64,000 bases of DNA from Gordonia effusa NBRC 100432 (GCF_000241305.1 NZ_BAEH01000106.1:62001-126000), one strand, 5' to 3'; positions 21,723 through 30,802 are shown, numbered from the stretch's first letter. Made by a program: numbers and translations. Notes: generated by a model not told the origin, from the letters alone.

Positions 21723-22892
21723 CTAGTATTCCAATGCTGATAGCACCGCATCACATTGAAAGATCCTGTCGTAGCGCCCGGACGTTCGCTGTCTGAGGAT
21801 TCCGCGCTCCACGAGCTTCGCGATTGCAGTGTTTGCGGCTTGATACGACACTTCGTGAAGCTTGCTGGCTAGCGTGGCAGTGATCATTGGGTACCCGACC
21901 AGATCATCAGCAATTCGAAGGGCTACACCTTTCGAGCCATGGAGGGTCATCTGGAAACTCTCGCGCAACGCAAGTAGCCGGTCGACGCGCGCCACAACTT
22001 CTAGCGCTTCCGCGTGTATAGCCGCGGCAATGAAGCAGATCCACTCATTCCAATCGCCAGTCTGCGAAACCCTCAGAAGGCCATCCTGATACTCGGACCG
22101 ACGTTGCTCTAGCCAAGGAGAGATATTCAAGACCGGGTACCCGAGGTCACCGGCACTCATTAGTTGGAGCGCCGCCACCAACCTTCCAAGACGACCATTT
22201 CCATCATGGAATGGGTGAAGAGTCTCAAACTGGTAGTGCGCGACAGCCACTCGAATGATTGTCGGTATGCCTGCGTTGCTACGCACCCACTCCTGCCACG
22301 CTTGTAGGCCGTCGGTCAAACGGTGATCGGCCGGAGGGGGAACGAACCGCGCCGCTTCGACTCTCCGCGTGCCGACGCCGATGAATACTTGCGAGGTCCG
22401 CACACTTCCCGCATGAGCCCCGTCGCTGGCAGTGCCTCGTAGAAGTTCGGCCTGTAGATCCTCTAGCATTCTGATCGAGATCGGCTGCCCTCGACCAATC
22501 AGGTCGTACGCCCGTTCCGCCGCAGTCACGTAATTGCGCACTTCGCTTACCGATCGAGTCAGCTCATCGTCTTCAAGAAAGTCCGCCTCAAAGACATCGG
22601 AGAGCGCAGCGTACGTTCCCTCCAATGCTGAGGTGCTGACGGCCTCGCGTCGCGTTGCGGGTCTAACTAGTAGAGCTGGATTAGGCAGAAGGGAAGCGGC
22701 CTGATCGGCACGAGCCAGCGAAGCGGCCGCCTCGATCACGATCGAGTATGTCGAGCCCTCCAGGTCGAAACTGTCTGGAAGCGGATCGGGCACGAACCCG
22801 AAGTAGTCGTACTCTTCTCTAAATCTAGGGTCGTAGCCGGAGATCGGGACGAGTTTCCCCACCGGACTGTTCTCCAACTTATCGATGTCCAC
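21723..22892 (-). CDS. Fic/DOC-family protein with C-terminal winged helix (predicted AMP-transferase)
   Basis: 389 residues with a GTG start. The active-site motif HPFHDGNGRLGR (residues 226-237) matches HxFx(D/E)GNGRxxR completely, including catalytic His226, so the enzyme should transfer AMP from ATP to a target hydroxyl. An inhibitory helix motif TSALEG (87-92, Glu91) lies N-terminal, as in class II Fic proteins that block their own ATP site. The C-terminal 100 residues resemble a winged helix (DLVGYPMITATLASKLHEVS, NTAIAKLVERGILRQRTSGRYD). Two identical palindromes lie directly upstream, so it probably represses its own gene. There is no separate antitoxin gene beside it. Confidence 0.88.
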   Translation of the reverse strand: MDIDKLENSPVGKLVPISGYDPRFREEYDYFGFVPDPLPDSFDLEGSTYSIVIEAAASLARADQAASLLPNPALLVRPATRREAVSTSALEGTYAALSDVFEADFLEDDELTRSVSEVRNYVTAAERAYDLIGRGQPISIRMLEDLQAELLRGTASDGAHAGSVRTSQVFIGVGTRRVEAARFVPPPADHRLTDGLQAWQEWVRSNAGIPTIIRVAVAHYQFETLHPFHDGNGRLGRLVAALQLMSAGDLGYPVLNISPWLEQRRSEYQDGLLRVSQTGDWNEWICFIAAAIHAEALEVVARVDRLLALRESFQMTLHGSKGVALRIADDLVGYPMITATLASKLHEVSYQAANTAIAKLVERGILRQRTSGRYDRIFQCDAVLSALEY

Positions 22893-22903
22893 CGCGGAGC
22901 CCC

Positions 22904-22977
22904 AACCTTGAAAACTATTGATGTAATTTCAAGGTTACAGCGCGAACCTTGAAATTGGGTGCCAAGTTTTCAAGGTT
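22904..22977. promoter_or_regulatory. Double palindromic operator upstream of fic
   Basis: Four copies of AACCTTGAAA occur as two inverted pairs: 22904-22913 with 22927-22936, and 22945-22954 with 22968-22977. Both pairs have a 13-base spacer, and eight bases separate the pairs. The array begins 12 bases before the fic GTG, so it covers the promoter or the leader. Such equal geometry points to cooperative binding of two dimers, most simply of the Fic protein's own winged helix. Confidence 0.8.
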
Positions 22978-22990
22978 GCGCAACGCATGG

Positions 22991-23027
22991 AAAAAGCCCC
23001 CCACCTGAATTAACAGGTGAAGGGCTT
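22991..23027 (-). terminator. Intrinsic terminator of tRNA-Ser(CGA)
   Basis: On the minus strand AAGCCC and CACCTG pair with CAGGTG and GGGCTT around a six-base loop, with a two-base internal mismatch, and a run of five T follows. It lies immediately behind the tRNA 3' end and separates it from the fic operator. Confidence 0.8.
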
Positions 23028-23030
23028 CTG

Positions 23031-23118
23031 CGGTGGCGGGGGGATTTGAACCCCCGGTACGGGGTTACCGCACACAGCATTTCGAGTGCTGCACCTTCGG
23101 CCGCTCGGACACGCCACC
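23031..23118 (-). tRNA. tRNA-Ser(CGA)
   Basis: The 88-base gene folds with acceptor GGTGGCG/CGCCACC, a long variable arm typical of class II tRNAs, the T-loop GTTCAAATC and an anticodon loop CTCGAAA giving anticodon CGA (reads UCG). The 3' CCA is not encoded. A perfect T-run terminator follows. Confidence 0.95.
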
Positions 23119-23194
23119 GCGAAAGACACTACCGCAGCGGCCGTCCGAATCTTAAATCGTGTGGTCAGCGACCAAAATCAAAGATTCTCGACGC

Positions 23195-23587
23195 TCACGG
23201 GTTCGGCGTTCCCTTGCCCTCTTCACCCGCGCCGGGCTCGGTGGGCACATTCGGTGCGCTGAAGGTCTGCTCGACGTCGACAGGCGTCTCAACCGGCTTC
23301 TCCGATGACGCCGCGGTGTCCGAACCGACGAAACGATCCTTCAGCTCATTGAGCTTGCCGACAGCGGAGTTGACCGCGCCCTGGACCTTCTCGTTCGCCG
23401 CGAACTCGTTGATCTTCTCGACCGCGGTGTTCGTGACACCCTGAACCTTCTCGTTCGCCGCGAACTCGTTGACTTTGCCGACAGCGGTGTTCACCGCGCC
23501 TTGCACCTTCTCGTTGGCCGCGAACTCGTTGAACTTTTGCTTGGCCGCGTCGACGGCCTCGGTGACTTTATCGTTGGCGTCAGACAT
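23195..23587 (-). CDS. Amphipathic 20-residue-repeat protein, function unknown
   Basis: 130 residues starting MSDANDKVTEAVDAAKQ. Three consecutive units of exactly 20 residues share the core NEFAANEKVQG and end with a variant of NTAVGK; the unit pattern is strongly helical and amphipathic, and a Pro/Glu-rich tail follows (SSEKPVETPVDVEQ). There is no signal peptide, membrane segment or Cys. It resembles the helical repeat proteins that lie on membrane or lipid surfaces or act as stress protectants, but I do not recognise the family and assign no function. It is a single gene between tRNA-Ser and tadA. Confidence 0.7.
   Translation of the reverse strand: MSDANDKVTEAVDAAKQKFNEFAANEKVQGAVNTAVGKVNEFAANEKVQGVTNTAVEKINEFAANEKVQGAVNSAVGKLNELKDRFVGSDTAASSEKPVETPVDVEQTFSAPNVPTEPGAGEEGKGTPNP
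23341..23535. repeat. 60-bp tandem repeat inside the repeat-protein gene
   Basis: Units 23341-23400, 23401-23460 and 23461-23520 plus a partial fourth (23521-23535) repeat with exactly 60-bp period. The stretch CTTCTCGTTCGCCGCGAACT is nearly identical in all units. Conservation at the nucleotide level suggests recent duplication or gene conversion. Confidence 0.9.
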
Positions 23588-23674
23588 GATTTCTCCCTAG
23601 TGGGCGGGGCAGGATGTGCACCACCAATCTGCCACATCGGGGCGGCGATGGCACCCTGAGATCTGCTCTGACTT

Positions 23675-24693
<1,019 letters not shown>

Positions 24694-24760
24694 GCAGGTC
24701 ACGGTAGTCGCACTAGCGCCGTTCTCCCAACTTTGTCCGGCGATATGACACGCTGGAGCG

Positions 24761-25720
24761 GTGAGCAGCGACGACCCCACCCGTACAGCGGTGTGCATTC
24801 TCGGCCTCGGACTCATCGGCGGGTCACTCCTGCGCGCGATGTCAGTGAACGGGCGAAATGCCTTCGGCTACAACAGGTCCGCGACGACCGTCGACGCCGC
24901 GATCGCCAGTGGGCATGATGCGTCGACCGACCTCGAAGCGACGTTGCGCCGCGCAGCAGAACTCGACGCGGTGATCGTCTTGGCGACACCGGTAACCGCC
25001 CTGCGTGCGGTGCTGCCCGCCGTCGTCGAATACGCGCCGAACAACCTGCTCACCGACGTCGTCAGCGTCAAAGAGTCGGTAGCCCGGCTGATCGCGGAGC
25101 TTCACCCCGAAGCTCGATACGTCGGCGGCCACCCGATGGCGGGAACCAGTGAATCCGGTTGGGAGGCAACGGTATCCACACTGTTCGACGGCGCTATGTG
25201 GATGCTGACCACCGAGGACGACACCAACGCCGCGGACTGGCTGACCGTTGCCGCGATCGCACTCGACGCTGGATCGCAGGTTGTACCGGCCGCGGCCGAC
25301 TCACACGACCGCGCGGTGGCCGCCATTTCGCATCTTCCCCATCTGACGGCGAATGCGACAGCGGTCGTCGGGGCTGGGGAGAGCGAGCTGGCGTTGAGTC
25401 TGGCGGCGGGCAGCTTCCGGGACGGCACGCGGGTCGCGGGTACCGCCCCGGCGCTGCAACGGGCGATGCTGGAAGCGAATTCGACCGCACTGCTCAATGC
25501 GCTCAGCGAAACCATCGACCGGCTGACCCAGGCCCGGGACGAACTGCGGGAGCGGGGCACGGTCGAGGTCTTGGTCGACGACGGTCATCGAGCACGTCAG
25601 GCCTATGAACACATCGCAACCGGCGCTCGGCAACCGATCAGCGGCGTCACCGTCGGCGCACCGGGATGGGCGCAGGAAATGCGTCGGCAGGCCCACCGGG
25701 CCAAAGTGTGGCGCGGCTGA
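24761..25720 (+). CDS. tyrA: Prephenate dehydrogenase
   Basis: 319 residues, GTG start with GGAGC just upstream. The N-terminal NAD-binding fold begins VCILGLGLIGGSLLRAM (GxGxxG), and the prephenate-binding region includes VGGHPMAGTSESGW with the catalytic-site His and SVKESVARL. It makes 4-hydroxyphenylpyruvate in tyrosine synthesis. The C-terminal part lacks a clear ACT domain, as in other actinobacterial TyrA. It is divergent from the tadA operon and convergent with the following gene. Confidence 0.92.
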   Translation: MSSDDPTRTAVCILGLGLIGGSLLRAMSVNGRNAFGYNRSATTVDAAIASGHDASTDLEATLRRAAELDAVIVLATPVTALRAVLPAVVEYAPNNLLTDVVSVKESVARLIAELHPEARYVGGHPMAGTSESGWEATVSTLFDGAMWMLTTEDDTNAADWLTVAAIALDAGSQVVPAAADSHDRAVAAISHLPHLTANATAVVGAGESELALSLAAGSFRDGTRVAGTAPALQRAMLEANSTALLNALSETIDRLTQARDELRERGTVEVLVDDGHRARQAYEHIATGARQPISGVTVGAPGWAQEMRRQAHRAKVWRG

Positions 25721-25732
25721 GCCGGCAGCCGG

Positions 25733-26335
25733 TCAGATTCGGGTAGAGATCCCGGCGTAGTCCAGGACGAATCCGTTGTCGTCGACGGTCACCGACGTAC
25801 TCGCGATCGGTGTAGTGATGGCGATGGCGTCGGGGCTCGCGTTATAGGTCATCGTCGCGGCTTCGACCTTGGCCTCGGGCAGGTACACGTAGACGACCGG
25901 GATCGAATGCTCCCCGTCGGGATCGCGGTGCAAGCCGAGACGTCGGATAGGCAGCGCCTTGAACATCGGACTCATCGCGATGTCGACGTCCTGGGCACCG
26001 CCGAAGTCGCTGTGCACGGTGCCCTCGGCGGTTTGCACCAACCAGTTGTTCTCACCGTCGCGCGTGATAGCCAACTGAGACTCGCCGCCGGCCTGCACGA
26101 GATGCAAGCTCAGCCGTCGGGTCACGCCGGCGTCGTTGGTAACCAACTCATACGACGCCGAATACGGTTCATAGTCGGCTTCGGCTGAGATGATCCGGCC
26201 ATACGCCTTGATGCGGTCGCCGGTTACATGGAGACGGACCTGTTCGAGACGACTGTTGGTCAGTCGACGCCAGGTGATCATCGACTTGAAGTCGTCGGCG
26301 TCGGCGGGCTGCGGAGCCGATTCGGGTGAACTCAC
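25733..26335 (-). CDS. Putative glycolipid-binding-domain protein
   Basis: 200 residues, GTG start. The sequence (TWRRLTNSRLEQVRLHVTGD, AYGRIISAEADYEPYSASYEL, RRLGLHRDPDGEHSIPVVYVYLPE) matches the bacterial putative glycolipid-binding family PF06475, a single beta-rich domain. No signal peptide is present, so it is cytoplasmic. The physiological ligand is not known; in a mycolic-acid bacterium a cell-wall lipid is conceivable but unproven. The start codon lies inside a 14-base dyad GGGTGA-AC-TCACCC (26324-26337), and a TACCGT hexamer sits six bases before it. Confidence 0.75.
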   Translation of the reverse strand: MSSPESAPQPADADDFKSMITWRRLTNSRLEQVRLHVTGDRIKAYGRIISAEADYEPYSASYELVTNDAGVTRRLSLHLVQAGGESQLAITRDGENNWLVQTAEGTVHSDFGGAQDVDIAMSPMFKALPIRRLGLHRDPDGEHSIPVVYVYLPEAKVEAATMTYNASPDAIAITTPIASTSVTVDDNGFVLDYAGISTRI

Positions 26336-26341
26336 CCCTCT

Positions 26342-26347
26342 ACGGTA
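26342..26347 (-). promoter_or_regulatory. -10 hexamer of a predicted leaderless promoter (glycolipid-binding gene)
   Basis: TACCGT on the minus strand ends six bases before the GTG start at 26335, so transcription would begin at or next to the start codon. Confidence 0.5.
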
Positions 26348-26430
26348 GGCGACAGTCGACTATCGGCAGAAGTCATCGTCCATTTGCGGTGGTGGCGGCT
26401 ACTTTCGAGCCCGGCCCTGAAGCGACGACC

Positions 26431-26456
26431 AACGGCCCGCACCACCGCGGGCCGTT
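26431..26456. terminator. Hairpin behind aqpZ
   Basis: AACGGCCCGC and GCGGGCCGTT form a perfect ten-base stem with a six-base loop, 14 bases beyond the aquaporin stop. There is no T-run on the minus strand, so it may be a Rho-independent terminator of the U-poor actinobacterial kind. Confidence 0.6.
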
Positions 26457-26469
26457 TGTCGTCAGGTGA

Positions 26470-27240
26470 TTAAGCGTCGGCCTCAGCCGTCTTGCCAAGT
26501 GCGAATTTCCCGTTCTCGAACAGCAGCGGATAGAGGAGTCCGCCGATGAGCCCACCGACAAGCGGGGCGACCCAGAAGGCCCACAACTGTCCGGGCGCGC
26601 CATCTCCATTGAAGAATGCGACCGCGGTGGAGCGGGCGGGATTGACCGAGGTATTGCTGATCGGAATGGAGATCAAGTGGATCAGCGTTAGCGATAGCCC
26701 AATTGCCAACGGACCAAAGCCTTTTGGTGCTCGACCGTCGGTCGCACCCAGGATGACGATCAAGAAGAATGCGGTCAGCAGAGCTTCGGCAAGCAGCACA
26801 GCGGCGAGTGTGTAGTGATTCGGTGAATGGTCGCCGTATCCGTTGGCAGCCATGCTGCCGGTGGCTTCGAAACCCGGCATTCCCTTAGCGATCACCCATA
26901 GAGCGGTACCGGCGAGCAGGCCACCGAGCACCTGTGCCACCCAGTAGCCCGGTAGATCCTTGGCCGGGAGTCGGCCGCTGACTACCGCACCGAGCGTGAC
27001 GGCCGGGTTGAAATGTCCGCCGGAAATATGACCGACCGCGTAGGCCATGGTGACCACGGTGAGGCCGAACGCGAGCGCGACGCCGAGGAACCCGATACCC
27101 ATTTGAATGACGCCGATATGCCCCTGGCCGGCGTCGGCCACATTCTTGGCCGCGAATATCGCGCTGCCGCAACCACCGAATACTAACCAGAAGGTGCCGA
27201 AGAATTCGGCGAGTAACTTACTGATCCCTTTGACTTCCAT
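26470..27240 (-). CDS. aqpZ: Aquaporin Z-like water channel
   Basis: 256 residues from ATG 27240 ([20 protein letters not shown]). Six membrane helices and two half-helices with HFNPAVT and SVNPARS, the two NPA selectivity motifs. The Arg after the second NPA (NPARS) and the neighbouring residues fit the narrow water-selective filter of AqpZ rather than glycerol facilitators. A periplasmic-side loop between helices 3 and 5 ([22 protein letters not shown]) is as in other AqpZ proteins. It stands alone, with a hairpin behind its stop. Confidence 0.93.
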   Translation of the reverse strand: MEVKGISKLLAEFFGTFWLVFGGCGSAIFAAKNVADAGQGHIGVIQMGIGFLGVALAFGLTVVTMAYAVGHISGGHFNPAVTLGAVVSGRLPAKDLPGYWVAQVLGGLLAGTALWVIAKGMPGFEATGSMAANGYGDHSPNHYTLAAVLLAEALLTAFFLIVILGATDGRAPKGFGPLAIGLSLTLIHLISIPISNTSVNPARSTAVAFFNGDGAPGQLWAFWVAPLVGGLIGGLLYPLLFENGKFALGKTAEADA

Positions 27241-27595
27241 CGAGCAAACCCACTTTCCATCGACTGCGGTTAGGTACGAGGCGCGCAAACCCCCCGAACC
27301 GAACGCGCGCGTCTTACTGTGACAGATGTGGTTAGTGATGCGAAGTGATGTTATTGATTCGACGCCGCGCAGTTGCCGACCGCAGACCTGAGTAGACCGA
27401 GAGCGTCACTACATCTGGTATGACCGGCAGCCAGAAACAAATCGTCCCCGACAGCAGCGTCCGAGGGCATATTGCCCTCGAACCACATTGAGGGGGACGA
27501 AATTTCACGTTGCCGGAGCGACGTCGCTGATTCGCCGCGACTCAATCGCCGACCGCGGTTGGCGTATCAGGTCCGCGGTCGGCGTCAAGAGCACG
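27241..27595. other. Intergenic region between aqpZ and a secreted protein gene
   Basis: No credible gene is seen in these 355 bases on either strand. The aqpZ promoter must lie at its left end. A short CCCTC/GAGGG pair around 27475-27494 is the only symmetry noticed. Confidence 0.6.
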
Positions 27596-28138
27596 TCAGA
27601 CCGAGAGGGTGGTGAACCCTGGAATGAGCGTGGTGGTTATTTGCTGATGGTTGTAGTCGTCGCGGATCAACGACACCGACGCGACGACGATCCCGGCACC
27701 GGTCTGAGCGATGGCCGAGGTCGGGAGCGTTGCCGGGTATGAATCGAGTTTGTCGTATTTGAACTTGGGTATCGGCCACTCGCGAAGGTTGACGCGACCA
27801 GTCTTTCCAGTGTTGACGTTGCGCCAAGAAATCGAAAGATAGCGCACCGCGTTCTGGTAGTAGTACGGCACGATCCTCGCCACCGAGAATTCCACGGCGC
27901 GCGGCGGTGCCGGGTATTGCAGAGTAGTTGGCGCGCGTCGCGCATTAATCGATATCGGCCGCAAATGCTGGCCGGGTCCCCATTCGATTCCGCCGATCGC
28001 CGGAATCTGGAAGACCACGACGTTAGCCGACGCAACCGGTATTGGCGCAGGTGCCGGTGCGGCAGTTGCCACGGCCGGCGCGATCGCGGTGGCGACAGCG
28101 ATCGCCCCGGTCGCGGCGAGCAGACGTAGTTTGAACAT
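27596..28138 (-). CDS. Small secreted protein, function unknown
   Basis: 180 residues. A Sec signal peptide (MFKLRLLAATGAIAVATAIA, cleavage probably after ATAAP/ASA near residue 28-38) is followed by a beta-rich, Cys-free domain with many Tyr and Pro residues (ARIVPYYYQNAVRYLSISWRN). I do not recognise the family. It is the second of two consecutive secreted-protein genes on this strand, 22 bases after the stop of the first, so both may be co-transcribed. Confidence 0.7.
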   Translation of the reverse strand: MFKLRLLAATGAIAVATAIAPAVATAAPAPAPIPVASANVVVFQIPAIGGIEWGPGQHLRPISINARRAPTTLQYPAPPRAVEFSVARIVPYYYQNAVRYLSISWRNVNTGKTGRVNLREWPIPKFKYDKLDSYPATLPTSAIAQTGAGIVVASVSLIRDDYNHQQITTTLIPGFTTLSV

Positions 28139-28160
28139 GGATTTCCCCTCCTGTTGACGA

Positions 28161-28601
28161 CTAGCTAATTGGCGCGATGTCGATTGTCATGAGCTGCGCC
28201 GCGGTATGTGGCGCATTTGTGGTTACGGTGACATCGTAAATTCCAGCGGGTCCGGGGGACACCACATCTCTCGACGTTCCCCATACTCCCGGTCCCTGAA
28301 TATGGCGAACAAAGGTTTTGCGAATGTTGCTGCCGCGCTTGGCGAATGCGTAGGTGAGATCTACGGTGCATGGACCGACCCCGTATAGATTGCTGGTCAA
28401 CGAAAGCGCAGCCTGGCCCGGGTAGTGCCCCACCCCAACGTTGACCTTGCCGAGACAGGCCCCGGTGGCGCTGGCCGTATACAGACTCGCGGTGGTGTTC
28501 CCGTCGGCCGCGGCGGCTGGTCCGGCGGCCATCGCCGTTATCGTCGCGGCTGCGGTCACTGTTACCGCGGCACAAGCGGCGGATCGAGCTGCTGACTTCA
28601 T
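28161..28601 (-). CDS. Small secreted protein with two cysteines, function unknown
   Basis: 146 residues from ATG 28601. The N-terminus MKSAARSAACAAVTVTAAAT is a long alanine-rich signal peptide with likely cleavage at AAAADG. The mature part of about 112 residues is beta-rich and holds two Cys (TGACLGKV, GVGPCTVD) that could form one disulphide. No family is recognised. It precedes another secreted-protein gene in the same direction. Confidence 0.68.
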   Translation of the reverse strand: MKSAARSAACAAVTVTAAATITAMAAGPAAAADGNTTASLYTASATGACLGKVNVGVGHYPGQAALSLTSNLYGVGPCTVDLTYAFAKRGSNIRKTFVRHIQGPGVWGTSRDVVSPGPAGIYDVTVTTNAPHTAAQLMTIDIAPIS

Positions 28602-28798
28602 CGCGAGCCTTTCGGTTGTGAAGATTCTGTGAGACAGCTGTAGTCGTCGTATCGGGGCAACCGGGCAAAGCGTTAGCAAGGGGAAGGATCTAGCTATGAA
28701 ACGCAACGTGACAATCATTCAACTGAATGACCGTTAGTCACATAACTCGGACGCAATAGTTGGTCCGTTTGGAGGATAGATATCCGTTCGGGACACGC

Positions 28799-28832
28799 AG
28801 TGCAATTGAGAGTCCAGTTCAGGCATTGCACT
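28799..28832. promoter_or_regulatory. Inverted repeat upstream of the MmpS-like gene
   Basis: AGTGCAAT (28799-28806) and ATTGCACT (28825-28832) are perfect eight-base arms 18 bases apart, ending 14 bases before the ATG. This is an operator candidate; the binding protein is unknown. Confidence 0.5.
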
Positions 28833-28846
28833 TAGAACGGAGAATC

Positions 28847-29341
28847 ATGACAAACCCGCCCCCGCCACAGCCATATCCCGGACAGCCGTACCCACAGCAA
28901 CCGTACCCAGCGCCACCGAAGAAGAAGGCGAAGTGGCCGTGGATCTTGCTCGCGCTCGTTGTGGTGTTCCTAGCGCTGGTCGGCGGCTGCGTAGCTTTGG
29001 TTGGTGGTGCCGCAAATGAAGTCGCGAACGAGATCGATAAACAGTCGAACTCTGAGGTGGTCGTGACCTACAAAGTGACCGGCGACGGCGGCAAGGCATC
29101 CATTACCTACACGGGTACGGATACAAACATGGGGCAGGACACAGCCGCGTCGTTGCCGTGGGAAAAGAAGGTCACACTAAAGGGTTTCGCCAAACTCGCA
29201 TCAGTCTCGGCGTCGAACGATTTCGACGCCGCGGCCAGCACCAAGATCACCTGCGAGGTTTTGGTTGACGGCAAGGTCAAGTTCACCCAGACGGGCACCG
29301 GCCCCGGCGCGACCGCGTCCTGCTCGGGCTCGGTGGACTGA
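28847..29341 (+). CDS. MmpS-like membrane protein
   Basis: 164 residues. A Pro/Tyr-rich cytoplasmic N-terminus (PPPPQPYPGQPYPQQPYPAP), a KKKAKWPW anchor and one membrane helix (residues about 30-53) precede an exported domain of the MmpS type (VVVTYKVTGDGGKASITYTG, AASLPWEKKV, ITCEVLVDGKV, ATASCSG) with two Cys. MmpS proteins normally assist an RND-type MmpL lipid or siderophore exporter, but no mmpL is adjacent, so this is an orphan. AGAACGGAG before the ATG is the ribosome site. Confidence 0.8.
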   Translation: MTNPPPPQPYPGQPYPQQPYPAPPKKKAKWPWILLALVVVFLALVGGCVALVGGAANEVANEIDKQSNSEVVVTYKVTGDGGKASITYTGTDTNMGQDTAASLPWEKKVTLKGFAKLASVSASNDFDAAASTKITCEVLVDGKVKFTQTGTGPGATASCSGSVD

Positions 29342-29367
29342 GTCGCAGCCGTTCCCAACCGATAGGA

Positions 29368-29403
29368 GAATCCCCTCCCACCTATTACGGTGAGAGGGGA
29401 TTC
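29368..29403. terminator. Bidirectional hairpin between the MmpS-like gene and tRNA-Arg
   Basis: A 15-base stem with one mismatch (GAATCCCCTCCCACC with GGTGAGAGGGGATTC) and a six-base loop. It lies 26 bases behind the MmpS-like stop and five bases from the tRNA-Arg 3' end, so it can end both convergent transcripts. Confidence 0.75.
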
Positions 29404-29407
29404 CTTG

Positions 29408-29480
29408 TGCGCCCGTAGGGATTCGAACCCCAAACCTTCTGATCCGTAGTCAGATGCTCTATCCGTTGAGCTACGGGCGC
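29408..29480 (-). tRNA. tRNA-Arg(ACG)
   Basis: A 73-base gene with acceptor GCGCCCG/CGGGCGC, T-loop GTTCGAATC and anticodon loop CTACGGA, giving anticodon ACG. A34 is the substrate of TadA, encoded at 23675-24151. The CCA end is not encoded. Confidence 0.96.
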
Positions 29481-29526
29481 GTGCCTGTGTTCAGTTATGT
29501 CTTCCGCTGTCAGTGACCGCGGTCGG

Positions 29527-29615
29527 CGGAGGCGAGAGGATTTGAACCTCCGGTCCCATTTTAGTGAGACAACTCATTAGCAGTGAGTCCCATTCGGCCG
29601 CTCTGGCACGCCTCC
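29527..29615 (-). tRNA. tRNA-Ser(GCT)
   Basis: An 89-base class II tRNA with acceptor GGAGGCG/CGCCTCC, a long variable arm and anticodon loop CTGCTAA (anticodon GCT, reads AGC/AGU). It lies 46 bases upstream of tRNA-Arg in the same direction. The CCA end is not encoded. Confidence 0.95.
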
Positions 29616-29712
29616 CAGCGAAGTCCTTAACGAACTGCCGGATTGAAAGGTTACACACTCGCGCTCTCAGTAAGCAAACCGGCAGGACAGCAGGTCATTT
29701 CGGCATGTCGGC

Positions 29713-29718
29713 TACCCT
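29713..29718 (+). promoter_or_regulatory. -10 hexamer of a predicted leaderless promoter (hisC2)
   Basis: TACCCT ends seven bases before GTG 29726, matching the spacing of leaderless promoters. This supports the GTG over the upstream ATG at 29705. Confidence 0.55.
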
Positions 29719-29725
29719 ATTACGC

Positions 29726-30802
29726 GTGACTCCGCGCATCCGCCCCGACCTTGATGACCTGCCTGCCTACGTGCCTGGCAAGACGTTCCCGGGAGCCATC
29801 AAACTCGCCAGCAACGAGGTCACCGAGGGCCCCTTGCCCAGTGTGCGGGCGGCTATCGCCGATGCGGCGGCGAGCGTGAATCGCTATCCCGACAACGGGA
29901 TGGTGGAACTCACCGCCGAATTGGCAAAGAAGCTCGGTGTCACCGAAGACGAGATCCAGATCGGTTGTGGCTCAGTAACTTTGTGCCAGAATCTGATCAC
30001 CATCACCTCCACCCCCGGCGACGAGGTGCTGTTCGGCTGGCGATCATTCGAGACCTATCCGCTAGCCACTCGGGTCACCGGCGCGACCCCCGTCCAGATT
30101 CCGCTGACCGACGACCTCGTCTACGACCTCGACGCCATGGCCGCTGCCATCACCGACCGCACCCGGTTGATCTTCGTCTGCAATGCCAACAATCCCACCG
30201 GCACCGTCGTCGACGCCGCAGACCTCATCGCATTCCTGCGCAAGGTTCCCGCCGACGTCGTCGTCGCACTCGACGAGGCATACTTCGAGTACAACCGCCT
30301 GACCCCCACGCAGTCGTACGACGCCCTGGAGCTACGCAAAGAGTTCGCGAATCTTGTTGTGCTGCGGACTTTTTCGAAGGCATACGGCCTCGCCGGACTA
30401 CGCGTCGGATACGCCATCGCCGACCCGGAGGTCATCACCGCGCTCGGCAAGGTGCATATCCCTTTCTCGGTAAATAGCCTTGCGCAGAGCGCCGCAGTCG
30501 CCAGTCTTGGTGCAGCCGACGAATTGCTCGCCCGCACCGACGCGGTGGTTGCCGAGCGCGAGCGGGTAACCACCGAACTGCGCACCTTCGGTTACCGTGT
30601 CCCGGATTCGCAGACCAACTTCGTATGGCTCGAATTAGGCGACGATACAACAGAATTCGCGTCCAAATGCGTAGCGGCCGGCGTGGTAATCCGCCCCTTC
30701 GCCGGCGATGGAGCTCGGGTGACGATTACCAACGAAACTGAGAACAACGCGTTCTTGGCATTCGCACGACAATGGCGTGATCGCACTAACGAATCGAAAT
30801 AG
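29726..30802 (+). CDS. hisC2: Histidinol-phosphate/aromatic aminotransferase family protein (HisC2/Pat type)
   Basis: 358 residues from GTG 29726, close to the 353 of M. tuberculosis HisC2. It is a PLP fold type I aminotransferase: KLASNEVTEGPLPS substrate loop, NRYPDNG, CNANNPTGT with the PLP Asn, ALDEAYFEY with the PLP Asp/Tyr, and LRTFSKAYGLAGLRVGYA with the Schiff-base Lys. The family makes phenylalanine from phenylpyruvate and can also act on histidinol phosphate, which would complement the tyrA upstream in the window. A predicted leaderless promoter fixes the start. Confidence 0.9.
   Translation: MTPRIRPDLDDLPAYVPGKTFPGAIKLASNEVTEGPLPSVRAAIADAAASVNRYPDNGMVELTAELAKKLGVTEDEIQIGCGSVTLCQNLITITSTPGDEVLFGWRSFETYPLATRVTGATPVQIPLTDDLVYDLDAMAAAITDRTRLIFVCNANNPTGTVVDAADLIAFLRKVPADVVVALDEAYFEYNRLTPTQSYDALELRKEFANLVVLRTFSKAYGLAGLRVGYAIADPEVITALGKVHIPFSVNSLAQSAAVASLGAADELLARTDAVVAERERVTTELRTFGYRVPDSQTNFVWLELGDDTTEFASKCVAAGVVIRPFAGDGARVTITNETENNAFLAFARQWRDRTNESK

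Noticed and set aside
27351-27545. Possible small gene in the aqpZ intergenic region
   Set aside because: No ribosome site, no recognisable protein features and composition like a chance frame.
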